Shown here: in pieces, positions 21,801 through 33,639 of the stretch | Position numbering within the stretch: position 1 is the stretch's first letter | Layout: the number at the start of each line of letters is the position of its first letter | Assembly: GCF_010093815.1 (NCBI RefSeq) | Contig: NW_022985570.1 | Location: forward strand, 119,818-183,817 | DNA from: Pseudovirgaria hyperparasitica | Taxonomy: Eukaryota > Ascomycota > Dothideomycetes > Acrospermales > Acrospermaceae | DNA length: 64,000 nt | Direction: 5' to 3' | Notes under the pieces: generated by a model | What the model was told of the DNA's origin: nothing | Databases searched by the model: none | Seen by the model: the letters and a program-made list of their open reading frames with translations, nothing else | Made by a program: the position numbers and the translations under genes

Positions 21801-22698
21801 TTTGCGGTTCGAACTTGAGATTCGAGGGAGGCGGGAGCTGGGAGTAGCCCCTCCTCGTGCTAGCAGGATTGGAAGAAGCCAGGGTATCGTAGCCAGTGTT
21901 GATATTCCGGCCATTGACAGTCATGGGAGGGGTGTTGTATGGTGATGGTAAGGGTGGGAGAAAGGGTCTCTGAGTGTTGTGGGAATGGAGAGGGGGTTGT
22001 TGACTTGCAAGCCTGCTGGGCAGTGACAGCTCCGTGGGATGAGCGGCAGATCGATCTCCGAATGCATGGTCTTGTCCGATGGGGTGATGTCTCTGATTCT
22101 GCTGGCTTTCTGCTTTGCCCATGCCACGAAAGTCGGGCCACGAGGCGTTTTGGGTGGCATTCTCCAGTAGCGAGGCGCCCGGAGCGTCTCCTGTATGGGG
22201 TGTGTTGCGGCCGCTGAGTGAAGGACTGGGTGTGTATCGAGGGAATTTAGGACCAGCACGTAGTGGCGAGGAGAGGGTATGTTCGTGGGCGCGCTTCCGT
22301 TGGAGCTGAGGTTCGAGAGCGAGATCTGGCAGAGAGGCAGAGGAAGAGGACTGTGGAGTATGGTTCAGGGCGGGATAGTGGATTTGATCGTTGGTCGAGT
22401 CGCGTGAAGGAGTGTGGTTTCCCTGACGCGCGTGTTGGACGTCCTCCATGACCGCAGTCCGACCTCCCAGATGCCCATCTCGAGCGTCCACAGTCACAGC
22501 AGCAGGACTACTCCCATCCCGCGCCTCAGCAGCACAGTACCCCAGCTCTTGCAGCCGACGCTCCAGCGTGAGAATATTCTGCTCGTAGTTGATCCTGTCC
22601 TCGTCGTAATCCTCGGCCTCGCGGTCCAGGCTGTCCAGCAGGATCTGCTCGATCTCGAGCTGGCTTTTGATGGCAGAGATGTCGGTGCTGTACTCCAT
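18835..22698 (-). CDS. SNF2-family ATPase with internal RING finger (ULS1/RIS1-like), 1,287 aa
   Basis: A single intronless frame from the ATG at 22,698 (MEYSTDISAIKSQLEIEQIL). The N-terminal 430 residues are polar and probably disordered, with an acidic SIM-like patch (FIDLTGSSDEDE, about 325-336) of the kind that binds SUMO. The SNF2 ATPase follows: ILADDMGLGKTVQAL (about 515-525), DEAQ box in RVILDEAQNIKNK (about 640) and TGTPMMNN. A C3HC4 RING is inserted (CPVC...CGHVLCLEC...CPSC, about 847-900), followed by a long acidic/basic linker. The helicase C-terminal half then has RYDGSMKPAER, LTSLKAGNAGLNL and EEQAIDRAHR. This order matches yeast Uls1/Ris1 and fission-yeast Rrp1/Rrp2: SUMO-targeted, DNA-stimulated translocases acting in chromatin and repair. 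Paralogues exist, so only the family is named. Confidence 0.92.
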   Translation of the reverse strand: MEYSTDISAIKSQLEIEQILLDSLDREAEDYDEDRINYEQNILTLERRLQELGYCAAEARDGSSPAAVTVDARDGHLGGRTAVMEDVQHARQGNHTPSRDSTNDQIHYPALNHTPQSSSSASLPDLALEPQLQRKRAHEHTLSSPLRAGPKFPRYTPSPSLSGRNTPHTGDAPGASLLENATQNASWPDFRGMGKAESQQNQRHHPIGQDHAFGDRSAAHPTELSLPSRLASQQPPLHSHNTQRPFLPPLPSPYNTPPMTVNGRNINTGYDTLASSNPASTRRGYSQLPPPSNLKFEPQTSSENKFAFGGQERSAPHASGQSTFIDLTGSSDEDEATITDVRAVNRPHFIAASQRQYGPADPFAADLERYYPPSHYAANPLSSANTTMSNYKQQMSGLGSLASNMYSTAQTLARGVGNAFGELTGYGAESSSRRSSRLPWEVGNDPLDRYDDRWNVTPQETKDQLHKLLENINADEDREETPVQLSIELKDHQKIGLAWLRKMEEGTNKGGILADDMGLGKTVQALALIIARPSPEKRYKTTLIVAPLALMRQWEKEIKTKVKPRHRLSVYIYHGPNRKQSFDYLRNFDCVLTTYGTLATERKRKEKWDKIWAENPTARIGNKDRFPLLDNSTKWYRVILDEAQNIKNKDALTSKAAGELKACTRICMTGTPMMNNVNELYSLIRFLGIKPYCFWNSFRQDIGGPITKWSGNNEPAMEKLRVLWKAIALRRRKDSQINGKPIIVIPPKVVESVHVQFDDDQKALYSALETQTQVKFNRYLKANKVLNNYANMLVLLLRLRQACCHPHLINDLGIEGPGNMTLDGMKTLAAQFADDVVARIKDQEDAFQCPVCFDATENPSLSFPCGHVLCLECFAKVTDPANVAQGDDGDTRPKCPSCRERLDANQVVDYRSFCSVHIPGKFPETGQTPDDESDSDDDETEDDDEEEDSLEDETLDGFIVRTDDEEEAEEAEEEDEDQVPGKQKAAKARHKGKAVSNGKGKAKLESSDTEPDSALDSAPGSSARRPKTKAILDEDDEVDEESKSKSLVPTNGQSSTTAAKTKGKGKRPAKRNPFAKKPPKKTLAQLKLDSRRSKAARLAYLKRLQKQWENSAKLEKTMELLRSIRENDPTEKTIIFSQWTSLLDLLEVPINKEGWGCQRYDGSMKPAERTEAIDEFTESPRCTILLTSLKAGNAGLNLHQASQVIMLDPFWNPYTEEQAIDRAHRFPQQRQVHVHRVLTTETVEDRIVALQDKKKMLIEAAMDETAGKNIARLGVREFGYLFGLNAL

Positions 22699-23817
22699 TA
22701 TTCGGTGCGACTACCTACTACGAAGAACGATGATGACGATGTTTGCCGGGCGGCGGCGGCGGCGGCGCGACAACGACGTGCCGGGGAAGAATGCAAGACA
22801 TCGACCCGCTCGGGGGGGGGCTGGCTGGCTGGCTTGTATGTACTGGAGAGGCGCGACACACGGGAAGTCGAGGAGGAGTATTCAAGTTTGTTTGTCAGGT
22901 AGAGTCGCAGTTTTGGCGACTGGCTGCGAGTGAGGCGCAATATCATCAAGTTGACCGGGGGGAAGTGGAGAGTTCTGGCGCAAGCGGTGGTCGGAGTTGC
23001 CTGCCCCAGGCCACCACGAACGCACGCACGCACAAAACACGTCGCGTACTATAACTTCAGGCAGCACTTGACGCGTCGATGCACCCAGTAATTACACGGT
23101 CATGTTGATTTAGCAATTGTAGTGTTTTATTTGAAAGACTTTCATTGACGCTAATAAGCTACTTCTACTTCTGCTTCTACTTCTCGTGCAGGTCTCAGCG
23201 AGACTGCGAACGTGGACAAGAGGTGAGTGTGTATGTGTGTGTGCGTATAGCTAGCTAGCCTCTCATTTGCTGTCTGAAGCCTGCTCAAAGGCTGGCTGGT
23301 ATCATAGTGTTGTTGTACACTGAAGAGCGGTATGGCCCGTCTCTGCACCGTGGACCTGCAAACCAACTGCAAATCAAACAATCGTACAAGAACGCCGGTT
23401 CCTCTTCCTCCTGTCGACGCCTGGGTGGAGCCGAGGCCATTTTCTCTCGCAAAAAGCGGCAGTTGTCCTCAGCTCCAAACTACTCGTGATGTGTATCCGA
23501 GCGGAATGTGGATTGTAAAAGTAAGAGCGCATGTGCAGCGACATGGCTGATTTAGTGTTGTTATGGTAGTAGATTACAGAGAAGCGAATGGGGAGAAGAT
23601 GGAATGCAGGGCTGGGCCTTGAAAGGCGGCCGAGATGAGAGAGGCCAAATAGTGGGATGATGGAGCGCAACCAACGCGCATCGCTATGCAAGGACGGATG
23701 GAACATCTTCTTCGACTGCGGTGAGAAGAAGCGTGGTGGATGATGATGATGATGATTGGATAGAGTCGAGTGGGAGTGAGTGAATTGGATGGAATGGAAT
23801 CACAAGAGTCAATGGCA
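22699..23817. other. Intergenic region upstream of the SNF2 gene
   Basis: It holds the SNF2 promoter (minus strand) and the 3' side of the SCOC-type gene. Short low-complexity runs are visible: ggcggcggcggcggcg (22,752-22,767), ggggggggctggctggctgg (about 22,813) and a gtgtgtatgtgtgtgtg stretch (about 23,226). No convincing gene. Confidence 0.5.
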
Positions 23818-24463
23818 TCAGCCTCGCGACTTGGCTTTGCCCTTCATTTTCGAGGCACCGGCAGCAATCAGCTTGCTGGTTTGCATGAGTTCGCCGATAT
23901 ATCTGGAATGGGGATTAGCGCGCGTCCAAATGAGAGAGTGAGAGAGAGGTAGTAGGGCAACATACGACTGCAGGAAGCGGTTCCCGCCCTCGAGTTTCTC
24001 ATGCTCGGCTCGCACCGACTCGACGCGCTCAACAATCTCGAGCAGACTGGCCTGGAGTTGTTTTGATTGTCTGTGCAGGGGTTAGTTCAATGTGAAGGGC
24101 AATAGTATCACGCAGGGCAGCATACTCAAGCAGAGCATCCTTTGCGCCTTCACCCAGCCGGTCAATCTCCTCGCTGCTTCTCCTCGGGCTCATGGTTCGT
24201 GCATCGGTCTCGTCGTAGTCTTCATCCTTGAGTTCGACGTGCGGGCTGTCGCGTGGGATGATGATGGTGCCACTGCTTTTCCTGCTGCCCAGCTTCGGGC
24301 GCTGCAGTCTTGAGCCGTCGGAGCAGTCGTCGCTGGCGGATGAAGAAGCGGACGAGTGATGATCTTCCATGTCGGAGTGCGAGGGACCGTCGGCAGTGTG
24401 TTCGGTGACGGTAAGGATGGGCGAAGTGATGGCGGCAGGTTGTGGTTGTGGTTGCGAAGACAT
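23818..24463 (-). CDS. Short coiled-coil (SCOC-type) protein, three exons (175 aa)
   Basis: Minus-strand exons are 24,126-24,463, 23,966-24,070 and 23,818-23,902, with introns of 55 nt (GTATGC, branch gaactaac, acceptor CACAG) and 63 nt (GTATGT, TTCCAG). Spliced length is 528 nt. The start at 24,463 gives MSSQPQPQPAAI. The first 100 residues are Ser/Asp-rich. The splices build the conserved helix DALLEQSKQLQASLLEIVER, then EHEKLEGGNRFLQSYIGELM and a basic tail. This matches fungal SCOC-family proteins, short coiled coils linked in animals to ARL1/Golgi and autophagy regulation. A Golgi role here is by analogy. Without both introns the coiled coil is broken by stops. Confidence 0.85.
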
Positions 24464-24965
24464 GTTGGCCGTTGTGGTGGTGGTGGTAGTGGTGATAGTG
24501 GCGGATATGGGTGGTAGTGGTGACGGGGTAAGGGAGGGAGCGATGGCGGAGAGAAGATGCTGGGATGGACGACAAGTGGAGTGGAGGTGGTGGCAGGGAG
24601 TAGGCAGAATGGCGGTGGGGGTGATTTAAGGTATGTAAGGTAATAGAGTACAGTAGTATAGTATGTATGTGATGTGAGGAAGTTTAGCGGGTGGATGGGC
24701 AGGGAGCGGCACAAACACCAGCAGACGGATCAGTTGGGTTTGTGGATTAGAAGGAGGAGGAGAAGGAGGAAAAGAGGATATGATGCAGACGATCGGCTAA
24801 TAAGGGGGCAAAGCGAAAGGCTTATTCGCTCTGGACGAGGCGGTCAGGCGAGGGGTTTGTGAGAGGGTTTAGGCGCCAAGGGAGATCAGCAAGCGCGTGG
24901 ATTGATTGTGTGTGGGTGTGGATGATGAGTGCGGCAAAGTCGATGGATGGCGGCGCGCAGAGAGA

Positions 24966-25017
24966 GGAAGTAGTAGATGTAGTAGATGTAGATGTAGTGG
25001 TAGTAGTAGTAGTAGTA
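24966..25017. repeat. GTA/GAT triplet microsatellite
   Basis: Interrupted run of gta, gat and gtg triplets, including five consecutive agt units near 25,000-25,015, in the SCOC-type 5' region. Confidence 0.85.
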
Positions 25018-26671
25018 AGAGTAGGAGTAGAGGAGCAGCAGAGTAGAGATTTGACAAAGTGACGCGATTCGAGGACAGCCCGGGGGGGGGCAGGGGGGAG
25101 AGGGGCTTCGGGACAGGAGAAAATCAAAAGAATGAGTTTTGGCTCCTTTGGGAGGGGGCCGTGTCGCGGTGCGTGAAGAAGTCGACGGTACTGTATGTAT
25201 GTGTGTGTGTGAGAGAGTGAGAGAGAATGACGAGCAGCGGCTCCACCTGTTGTGTGTTTTTTTTTAAAAGTGGGTGGGCGGCAGTTGAGTGATTGAGTGA
25301 TGATGATTGAGCGAGTGAGCCGGGCGTGGGTTGAGAGAGATGAGATGAAAGGAATGTTGTGATTTAATTATTATTAGCATTACAATCAAAAGGCCTCTCT
25401 AATTCTCGACTGTCTTTCTCTCTCTCCCTCTCCTGGCGATTAACATGACGATTGACGGGATGGAGGAGGGGGCTAGGCTACAAGACTGCTGGCACCTGAT
25501 TGGCTGGGCGGATGGCAGGCAGTCAGGAGAGCAGGACAGGCACAGCCAGCCTCACACACACAGACAGACACACATACACACATGGGCGTGTCACCAGTAA
25601 CAGTCTGTCTACTTACTACCTACTTACCCAGACAGTCAATGCAAGGCCCTGTCCGTAACACAACGATGAATTGCCAGGGTGGATGCTGGCGCGAGAATGA
25701 CGTTGTGCCGACCGTTAACAAGCCCCTGCGTTTCGTGTGGATGCATGGATGGGTTGATACAGCTCGCCGCTTGTCTGCTGCTTTCTTCTTCCACCGTTCG
25801 CCACGCCTGCACCACTCACCACTCACCACTCATCATTCGCACTCGTATACTTTTGCTGGTGTGTGTTGTTGTGTCGCTGTGCATGCCATGGCTGGCCAAT
25901 ATCAATAGTTTGGTTACTGTCAATACTCACACACTCAGCCATCGGGCAACCTACCACTTGTCTACCTCCTACTTACCTACCTAGTATTGAGCGTTGTCCG
26001 CGCCGACGTCTGCCCGACCCTGTGAACTGTGAACCCTGAATTACGTCACTGCCCGACATCGTCCGCGCACAGCCAGGGTCCGTGCGCTCGCGATCCGGCC
26101 TTACTTCGCTCTCACCCTCACAATCTTCACTCTTCTCTCTCTACCTTAATACTCTCTCTATACCAACAGCATCATCTTCATTCATCGCAACAATAAATAA
26201 TCCCTCCTGCCTCCCCACCGTCTCCGCCTCCGTCTCACCATCTGCTCCGGTTCATGTGTCAACACAAACGCTGATCCTTTTGTCTGCTGGGAATGCCTGG
26301 CTTGTCACCTTTGCTGTCCTGCGTCCTGTGTCCTTGTCCTGTGTGTCCTGTGCATTCACCACTAATTAGCCCTTCCCTGACCTGCAAACTACTACTACTC
26401 TAGCTAATTACTCTCTACTGACTCTACTCCCACCTGTCGTGTCCCCGTCATTACTGATCTCTTCACCTTCTTTCATACCTGACGAACCGGCCCGACCTAC
26501 CTCACCTTCACGACTCGAGCATTCTTCTTATTATGGAGCTTGGAGGCCCACTGCAATGCGGACGGACTGTCTGTTCATGACCCTCACTCTCGACTCACTA
26601 ATACTTACTGCCGCAACCCTCCGGCCTTTTTTCTTCATCTCGTCTCCACTCTCTCACTTCCTCAATGCTGC

Positions 26672-26696
26672 CTGCTGCTGCTGCTGCTGCTGCTGC
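26672..26696. repeat. (CTG)8 microsatellite
   Basis: Eight consecutive CTG/TGC triplets in the spacer upstream of the kelch gene. Confidence 0.92.
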
Positions 26697-27296
26697 TTAA
26701 ACTCCCGCGCAGATGATTCCATCCCGCGCCGCCACCATGCCTGTCATGGATGCTTCCACGTGCTGATATCTGCCCTTTGAGCTCACCTGCCACTTCTGCT
26801 CCATCACCGGCCATCTTCATTTCCAGTCTCGTGCTGCATCGTCGATTGATTGATTGTTTCAATCTATCGACAAGTAGTACGACGCGCTGATCTTTGTTAT
26901 CAAAAAAAGAAAAGAAAATGCCTTGACCGCCCATTCTCTCCTCGTTGACTACTGCACTCATCTAGCTCGCACCTGTACCCGAGACATCCATATTACCATG
27001 CACTATCCACATTTCACTCCCATCAACGGAAGGTCCGGTGCAGTGGTGTGTTGAGTACTACCGTTCGATCCCATCGTCTGTTTCAGAACACGACACATGC
27101 CCCTGAGCATGTTGTCTGTAGCTGAAGCCTGAGGCTCAGGCTCAGGCTCGCGTTCTGCAAATGACGTCATACCTCAACTCCTCGCACCACGCCTAGCTTG
27201 CGTCCAGGAGGCAAGACAATCCACCGTGTTTCACATACTTCCGCCATACCCTCACACTACTCTATCCCACACTTCCAGGCCTGTCCCCGCCTCCCC

Positions 27297-28619
27297 ATGG
27301 ATCCCATCGCTGCAACCGCACTGGCCTACACCGCCGAGACTGTCGTTGAAGGTGCTGTCGGTGCTTATTTTGTCACGAAACCCACTCTACCGTTGAAAGT
27401 ACACCTCGAGCATGTCGCGACCGGCAAGAATGTTGAGCGCGCCCATCACTCCCTCAATGTCATTGGCACACAGGCCTTCGTCTTCGGTGGGAGGACCTCC
27501 TTAGACAGCTCGTCCGCCCTCGCCTCCAACGAAGTCACTGTCCTGAACCTCAACACCACCGAACAGACCACGGCTAGTGTAGAAAGAGTCCCATGTCACA
27601 CAGCAGAGAAAGAGCAAGGCGCGCCGGCAGCCAGGGCCCGGCACACTTCGGTCAGTGCGAGGAACAAGATGTTCATATTCGGCGGCGAGGACGGGCAAGG
27701 CAAGCCAGTTGACGAACAAGGCAGACTGTGGGTATATGATCCTGCCACCACCAGCTGGCTCTTCCTAGACCCGCCGCCAGATACGAAATTTCCAAGTCCA
27801 CGGGCGGGCCACGCAAGCACTGCGAGCGACGACGGTAACGTCATCTTCATTCACGGCGGGAGAGACGCGGATGGGAAGCTCCTGGATGACACCTGGGCTT
27901 TTCCGCTCGATCACGGCAAGTGGACGAGGCTGTCCACCGCACACGAAGCTGCCAGGTCCAGTCCGAGCTTAGCATATGCCCAGAACAAACTCTGGCGGTT
28001 CGGCGGCGTGACCACATCTGGAGGCGAGAACCCCCAGGACGTCTTGCAGTGCTTGACCTTACCGCAGCTTGAGCCGTTCGTGCAGGCGGGCTTGGAGCCT
28101 CAGCAAGAGCATGAGACGTCTGGCTGGGAGTCGGTATCAGCTGGGGAAGGAGCTACAACGGGTCAAGGAGAAGACAGCAGCAGCAGGCCGCTATATCCAG
28201 CAAATCGCAGCATGACTGCATTACATCACATCTCGACCGGTCAAGGCCGCGAGTACCTCCTTGTGGCGCTCGGCGAAGACGAAGCCCGCGAAGTGACGGG
28301 CGCAAGATATCTGCACGACATGTGGGCCTATCAGCTCCCAGCCGCCATGCTGTCCGGCGCCGGAGTGAAGGATGCAATCAGGGAGAATATCCCCAAGGTA
28401 GACAGCTTCAAGGGGCAGTGGGCGCCCGTCGAGATTACCAGCGTAGACATTGGAGACGAGGAGAGGAAAGGCGGTAGCTGGACGGGCAGAGGTGCCTTTG
28501 CAAGCGCCATGACGGGCACAAGGCAATTTATGATCTGGGGCGGTATCGACGAAAAGGGCGACGTGCTCGGCGACGGATGGATCGTCAAGATCGCTACCGA
28601 CATCCTGCCTGGCTCCTGA
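27297..28619 (+). CDS. Kelch-repeat / galactose-oxidase-like beta-propeller protein (440 aa)
   Basis: An intronless frame, open to 28,619. I start at the ATG at 27,297 (MDPIAATALAYTAETVVEGA), the first ATG of the frame. The frame is open another 99 bases upstream but only with a TTG. At least five kelch-type blades are visible, each ending in a paired glycine: NVIGTQAFVFGGR, RHTSVSARNKMFIFGGE, GHASTASDDGNVIFIHGGRD, SLAYAQNKLWRFGG and MTGTRQFMIWGG. There is no signal peptide and no F-box, BTB or catalytic domain. It is probably a cytosolic propeller acting as a protein-interaction scaffold; fungal Tea1/Rng-like kelch proteins are distant comparisons only. It is the last intact gene before the AT-rich block. 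Confidence 0.85.
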   Translation: MDPIAATALAYTAETVVEGAVGAYFVTKPTLPLKVHLEHVATGKNVERAHHSLNVIGTQAFVFGGRTSLDSSSALASNEVTVLNLNTTEQTTASVERVPCHTAEKEQGAPAARARHTSVSARNKMFIFGGEDGQGKPVDEQGRLWVYDPATTSWLFLDPPPDTKFPSPRAGHASTASDDGNVIFIHGGRDADGKLLDDTWAFPLDHGKWTRLSTAHEAARSSPSLAYAQNKLWRFGGVTTSGGENPQDVLQCLTLPQLEPFVQAGLEPQQEHETSGWESVSAGEGATTGQGEDSSSRPLYPANRSMTALHHISTGQGREYLLVALGEDEAREVTGARYLHDMWAYQLPAAMLSGAGVKDAIRENIPKVDSFKGQWAPVEITSVDIGDEERKGGSWTGRGAFASAMTGTRQFMIWGGIDEKGDVLGDGWIVKIATDILPGS

Positions 28620-29100
28620 ATCGATTCCTGGTTCCTGAGTGTGAGCGGAGCAGATAGATACCCCAGAATTTGATAGTCAAGACCACAACGAGACCTCAAT
28701 CTCGCATCCGGTCAATGCAGATCTCCCGGTGTGGCAGCGTGAAGATGATACATCTATTTGCGAGCTCGCTTGTCCGGGCATCCCGTCCGGCTCTAGCACT
28801 GCCTGCTGTTGTATGAACAACGACCGCCGAACCGCGGTACACTTTGCATACCGGCCAGACACACCAATAGATGTCCTCGACATGCTGGATATAAGGTATT
28901 CGGACGTTAGGAACCACTAGCCCTGCCGTTGGCCTTCCGTCTGTCAGCACACTCCCCGCCCCACGCTCATTCGTCGGAAACAGCCCGGCCCCACATCCAC
29001 AAAGCACACATCCCATCCGCCTCTATAATTAACGTCGGAAATAAACCTCACCTCGTGACTTCCAAACCGCAAAATTGTAGGCACTTTGGTAAATTAGACG
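28620..29100. other. Transition zone to AT-rich block
   Basis: Normal-composition sequence after the kelch gene with no called gene. Composition switches near 29,090-29,110 from balanced to TA-dominated within a few tens of bases. Confidence 0.6.
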
Positions 29101-30153
29101 TGGCAAAATTAATTAATATATCTACTAAGTCTATCTATATACTATATATACGTGCCTAACACTAAATAAGTTCTAAGTAATAAGGATTATCTAATAGAAA
29201 TTCTATATCTTTCCTCTTCTAATTATATAAGCTTCTATAAGACTATTAAAGATAACTAATAGAGTTAGAATATATAATATAGAAAGATAGATATATAAAA
29301 TCTCTTTAGTACTAGGCCGTGTTAGTAATATATTATATAAGAGTAGTAGTCTAAGCTTATTTTAATACTAAATAGTTACCTTTACTATTCTTATATTCTA
29401 CTATCTTTTAATATTATATTTCTTAACTAATTTAATCTTTTTCTTAGCTTTTCTAATACTAAATTCCTTTAATAATATCTAATAATATAGCTAGAACTTC
29501 TATAAGCTTAGAAATTACTCTAATTAATATTATAATTTTATATATATAAACTTTAACTTTATCTTTTCCTTTCTAACTTAATCTTCTTATAGTAGATATA
29601 GTTATAAATAAAGATCTTTATTATACTTTTATAGATTATCTATATAGAACTTCTAAGAGTAAGTTACTTAATACTATATTAGTAGTAAATATAGGTTCTC
29701 TAGATAGTAGATTAAGTTACTTTATTTCTTAAGTATAGATTAATCTATATAGTTTATAAGAGTTACTTAAAGATAGTCTATAGTTATCTATATCTAAATA
29801 GACCTTAGGGTTTACTATTCTTCTAAGATTCTAACTTAGAAGATAAGACTTTAGCTTAGTTAATTAAAGAGAGCGGTTAGAGCTCTAAAGTTAGGGCCCT
29901 AGCCTTATAAGAGTTAGTAATTACTATTAATAAGTCTCTTCTTAAGATAGAAGGTAAATTTAGTTAATATATTCTTCTATAGAATCTTACTAACCTATAT
30001 AGATCTTTCTAATAAAGTTATAGATCTAGAGTATATATTAATTACTCTTAATAAGCCTTTTAAAGTCTCTATAAAAGCTAGTTACTTTATAAATCTATTA
30101 GAAGACTCTAATAATATTTTCTAATCTAAAAAGAAGAATAAGAAGAGCTCTAG
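29101..30153. other. RIP-degraded sequence left of the gypsy LTR, unidentified
   Basis: About 1 kb of TA-rich sequence between the compartment edge and the first LTR. No homology to other parts of the window and no motif was recognised. It is presumably an older element fragment. Confidence 0.4.
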
Positions 30154-30492
30154 TATTAGAACTTAGCCTTAGATATAACCCGATCTATATATACCTTAGC
30201 TAACCTAGTTAGAAGATAGCGTGAAGGGTAGTAAATAGTTATATACTAGATAGATTAGTATCCCTTTATATATATACTCTTAGATTTCTACTAAAAGGGT
30301 TTAGTAGTAATTTATTCTATAATAGAATATACCCTATTATTCTATCTAACTATACTACTATCTAATAACCCTATTCTTATATTTAAATTACTCTCTATAT
30401 AGTACTATAGTTAAGATAGTCTAACTAGAACTAAGAAGATTAATATAATCTACTATAGAGATAAGTAATACTATATTAAATAATAGAGATCC
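30154..30492 (+). repeat. Left LTR of the gypsy element
   Basis: Aligns base for base, with scattered transitions, to 35,970-36,308, for example through ctactaaaagggtttagtagtaattt and actatctaataaccctattct. The exact right edge is uncertain because both copies are followed by the same internal sequence. Confidence 0.85.
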
Positions 30493-33400
30493 TCTATAAT
30501 TAGTATTAATTCTAGCTATTCCTAACTAAGAAGTAGAGATATTAAACTAAATTATAGAACTTTCAAATAAAGAAATAGTAGATATACTAAGTAATTTCTA
30601 ATAATATAAAGCTAGATAATAAGTTATAGCGGAGCTATATAAGGTATTATAATAAACTATTACTAAACTTTAGAAATATATTATAAATTAGGCTTAAGAG
30701 ATTTAAACCCTTAAAGAGTAGATAGAATATATAAAACTTCTTATAAAGAGATAAGAACTTAAGGAGTCTCTTAAAGAACTACGCTAAATAATAATAGATA
30801 GATAACTTTCTATACTAATTTAGACGGAATTAGTTTACCTACTACTAGAGTTATAATAATCTACTATATACCTAGCCGCTTTATTACTAATTTACTCTAT
30901 TCCTTCTCTAGATATACTAAAATCTAAAGACTCTACTATATTTATAGAGAAGAACTAAAAGAAGTAGAAAGACTAGAAGAGAGACTATAAAAAGTACTTT
31001 CTTAATAACCCTCTACTCTTTTCTACTAAAGTATAATATATTTTATTTAGAGAATAATACCTAGACTTATAATTCTATAATTAATAGAATAGATAGAAGG
31101 AAGCGTAGCTCCTATCTACGATAACCTAGGAATATTTAGCTATATTTATACTAAATACCTATGATAAATTACTAGCTAGAGCCATAGAAGAATACGTAGA
31201 CTCTAGTATAAGTAGTATAAGAGATAGTATAGTACGTAGAAGAGGTACCTATAATATAATAGGTGGCTTTAGATAATAACCTAAGGCTAAGATAGATACC
31301 TATAGGGAGAGCTAATTATAGATACTTAGAATAGATCTTCTAAGTAGCCTACTAGATAATTAGAAATAGAATATCGGTATTCTAAGTAATATACTAAATA
31401 CTTAGAATAAGTATTCTAATTAGAGGACCTTAGTAGAACTATATAGACCCTTTAGATCTAACCTCTAGAGATAGTTCTATAGTAATTAATTTTAACTTAT
31501 ACTAATATAATTACTACTTCACTCGCCTACTAGCTAGTTACTATTTATACTCTATTAATACTTACTATAAACCTACTTATATCTCTTAGAGCCTTCTAAG
31601 TACCTTTACCTTTAGAAAAGCCGGGATACTCTATAGAATAGACTACTTTAGAGATAAGCTATACCCTTATCTAGAAAGGTTTATTATAGTTTAATTACTC
31701 TACTTAGACTCTAAAGTAAGTATTTATACTATCTATTTAAATATAAAATAGTAAATAATAGATAGTCCTTATCTTTATAAACTATTCTATAAGTACTAAC
31801 TATAGAATAAGTTAGATATCTTATTATAGAATTAGGGGAGTAAGTTACGGAGCTCCGAAGGGAAAATATTAAACTTAGAAAAGCTAAAGAGGGTTTTAAA
31901 AGAAAAATCCTAGAACCTTTTAAAGGTAAGTAAAGTAAACTCTAAGGATTTCTAATATAGATTAGAATATACCTCTAGGCCTATTAAATTTAGAACCTAG
32001 AAGAATAAGTTATATTCGCTACTAGACTACTAAAGGGAGATATACTTATATAGTTTAAGCTCTACTTAAGGAACTTTATAGAAAATAATCTATAGAATTA
32101 ATAGAATAATACTACTAAGGTCTTTAAACGCTTCGAAGAATTTAAGGAATATATTAAGATAACTTTTAGAGATATAGATAAATAAAGAATAGCTAAGAGA
32201 TAGATCTAGTAAATAGTCTAGATAAAATCTACGTCTAACTACGTCTTAAAGTTCTAATAAATCTCTAGTTAGTTAGGATAGAATAATAAACCCCTAATCC
32301 TCTAGTTCTATACTAGATTATATAATAATATTAAGGACGAAATCTCTAGAGAGAGAGACCGTTCTACTAACCTCTAGAAATATATTAAGCTTATAGTCTA
32401 GATTAATAACTAACTATATAAAAGACGCTATAAGAAGAGAGGGAAAAAGATCTTTTAATCTATACTTAAATAAGATATAAGGAAGGGCTACGTTAATAGA
32501 GCCCTAAACTATCTATATAAGAGATTCTATAATAGATCCGCATCTATAGAACTTAGCGCCTTATAGATAAAATATCTATCTAATAAAGAAAGGGAGTAAC
32601 TAAAGAAGAAAGGTAAGTATCTCTACTATAAGGAAAAGAGATACTACGCCCGTAAATACCCGAAAAACAAGAATAAGAAAAATTAGATTAAAGACCTAGT
32701 ACTAAGATAAGAAAACTTTACTATAGAAAAAGAAGAAGTACCTTATATAGCTATATTATAGACTAGTTATACTAATAATCTCTATTTTATATATAAGTTA
32801 GAAAAAGATAGTATAGATTAGTATCTAAAGAAAAGAAATATTTTAATAGCTAGTAAATAACCCCTATTACTTTATAAAAAAGTAGAACTATAGAAATACT
32901 TAGAAGTAATAAGAAGATCTAAACTAACTAAAGAAACGGTATCTAAAGAAGTAATAATTAAAGAAAGTACTATAGAAGAGGATAGTAAGGAAGAAACCCT
33001 TACTATAGAGAAATTATATAATATATTAATAATAAAACGAGACCCTATTACTTACTATATTATCTATAGCTATAGAAAGTATATAAGTAAGGATAATAGA
33101 GACCTATCTAGAAGAGATATAGAAATCTAATTAGAAGATAACTAACTTATTTTACTCTACTACAAGGAACACGGCGAGACTTTCTAGATTACTTATATCT
33201 ATAATAACTATCTTCGCTACCTCTATAAGAAGTAAACCTAGAAATAGTTTCTATAGTAGTATTAAAATCAAGTAATTCTAAAAGCCTTTAGAGATAAAGA
33301 TATATAATAGTATAAAATAATTACTAAGGAAGCTAATAAAAACTACTTTATATTAAAACAGGTAGAAAATAAGATTTATCTAGAGAACTAATATACCTAA

Positions 33401-33639
33401 TACCTGGATATTATATACTAAACTTATCTAATATCTAAAGTTATTATATAGTATAACCTTTAAGTAGACTTAGGTAAAATTAAGAAGTAAGTTTAATCTA
33501 TAACCTAACTTATATAAGAAATAGAATAGAAACTTAGTAAGCTATAAAAAAACTAGGAAGGCTAGATATACTAAGAGAAATAGCTAAGCTAAAAAGAAAA
33601 TCTCTTATATCTATTAGTAGCTTAGACGATAAAATATAA

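Larger units (their letters stand above)
24464..27296. other. 2.8 kb divergent intergenic region rich in simple repeats
   Basis: This lies between the divergent SCOC-type (minus) and kelch (plus) genes. It contains GTA/GAT triplet runs, GT and GA runs, pyrimidine-rich leaders (about 26,090-26,160 and 26,400-26,540) and a CTG run. Frames inside it are of low-complexity composition (poly-Cys, Ser/Pro) and I do not call them. The pyrimidine-rich stretch could be a long 5' leader of the kelch gene, possibly with introns. Confidence 0.5.

Noticed and set aside
26082-26780. Ser/Pro- and Cys-rich plus-strand frames in the kelch upstream region
   Set aside because: They arise from pyrimidine-rich leader DNA and a CTG microsatellite. 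No protein-like features.
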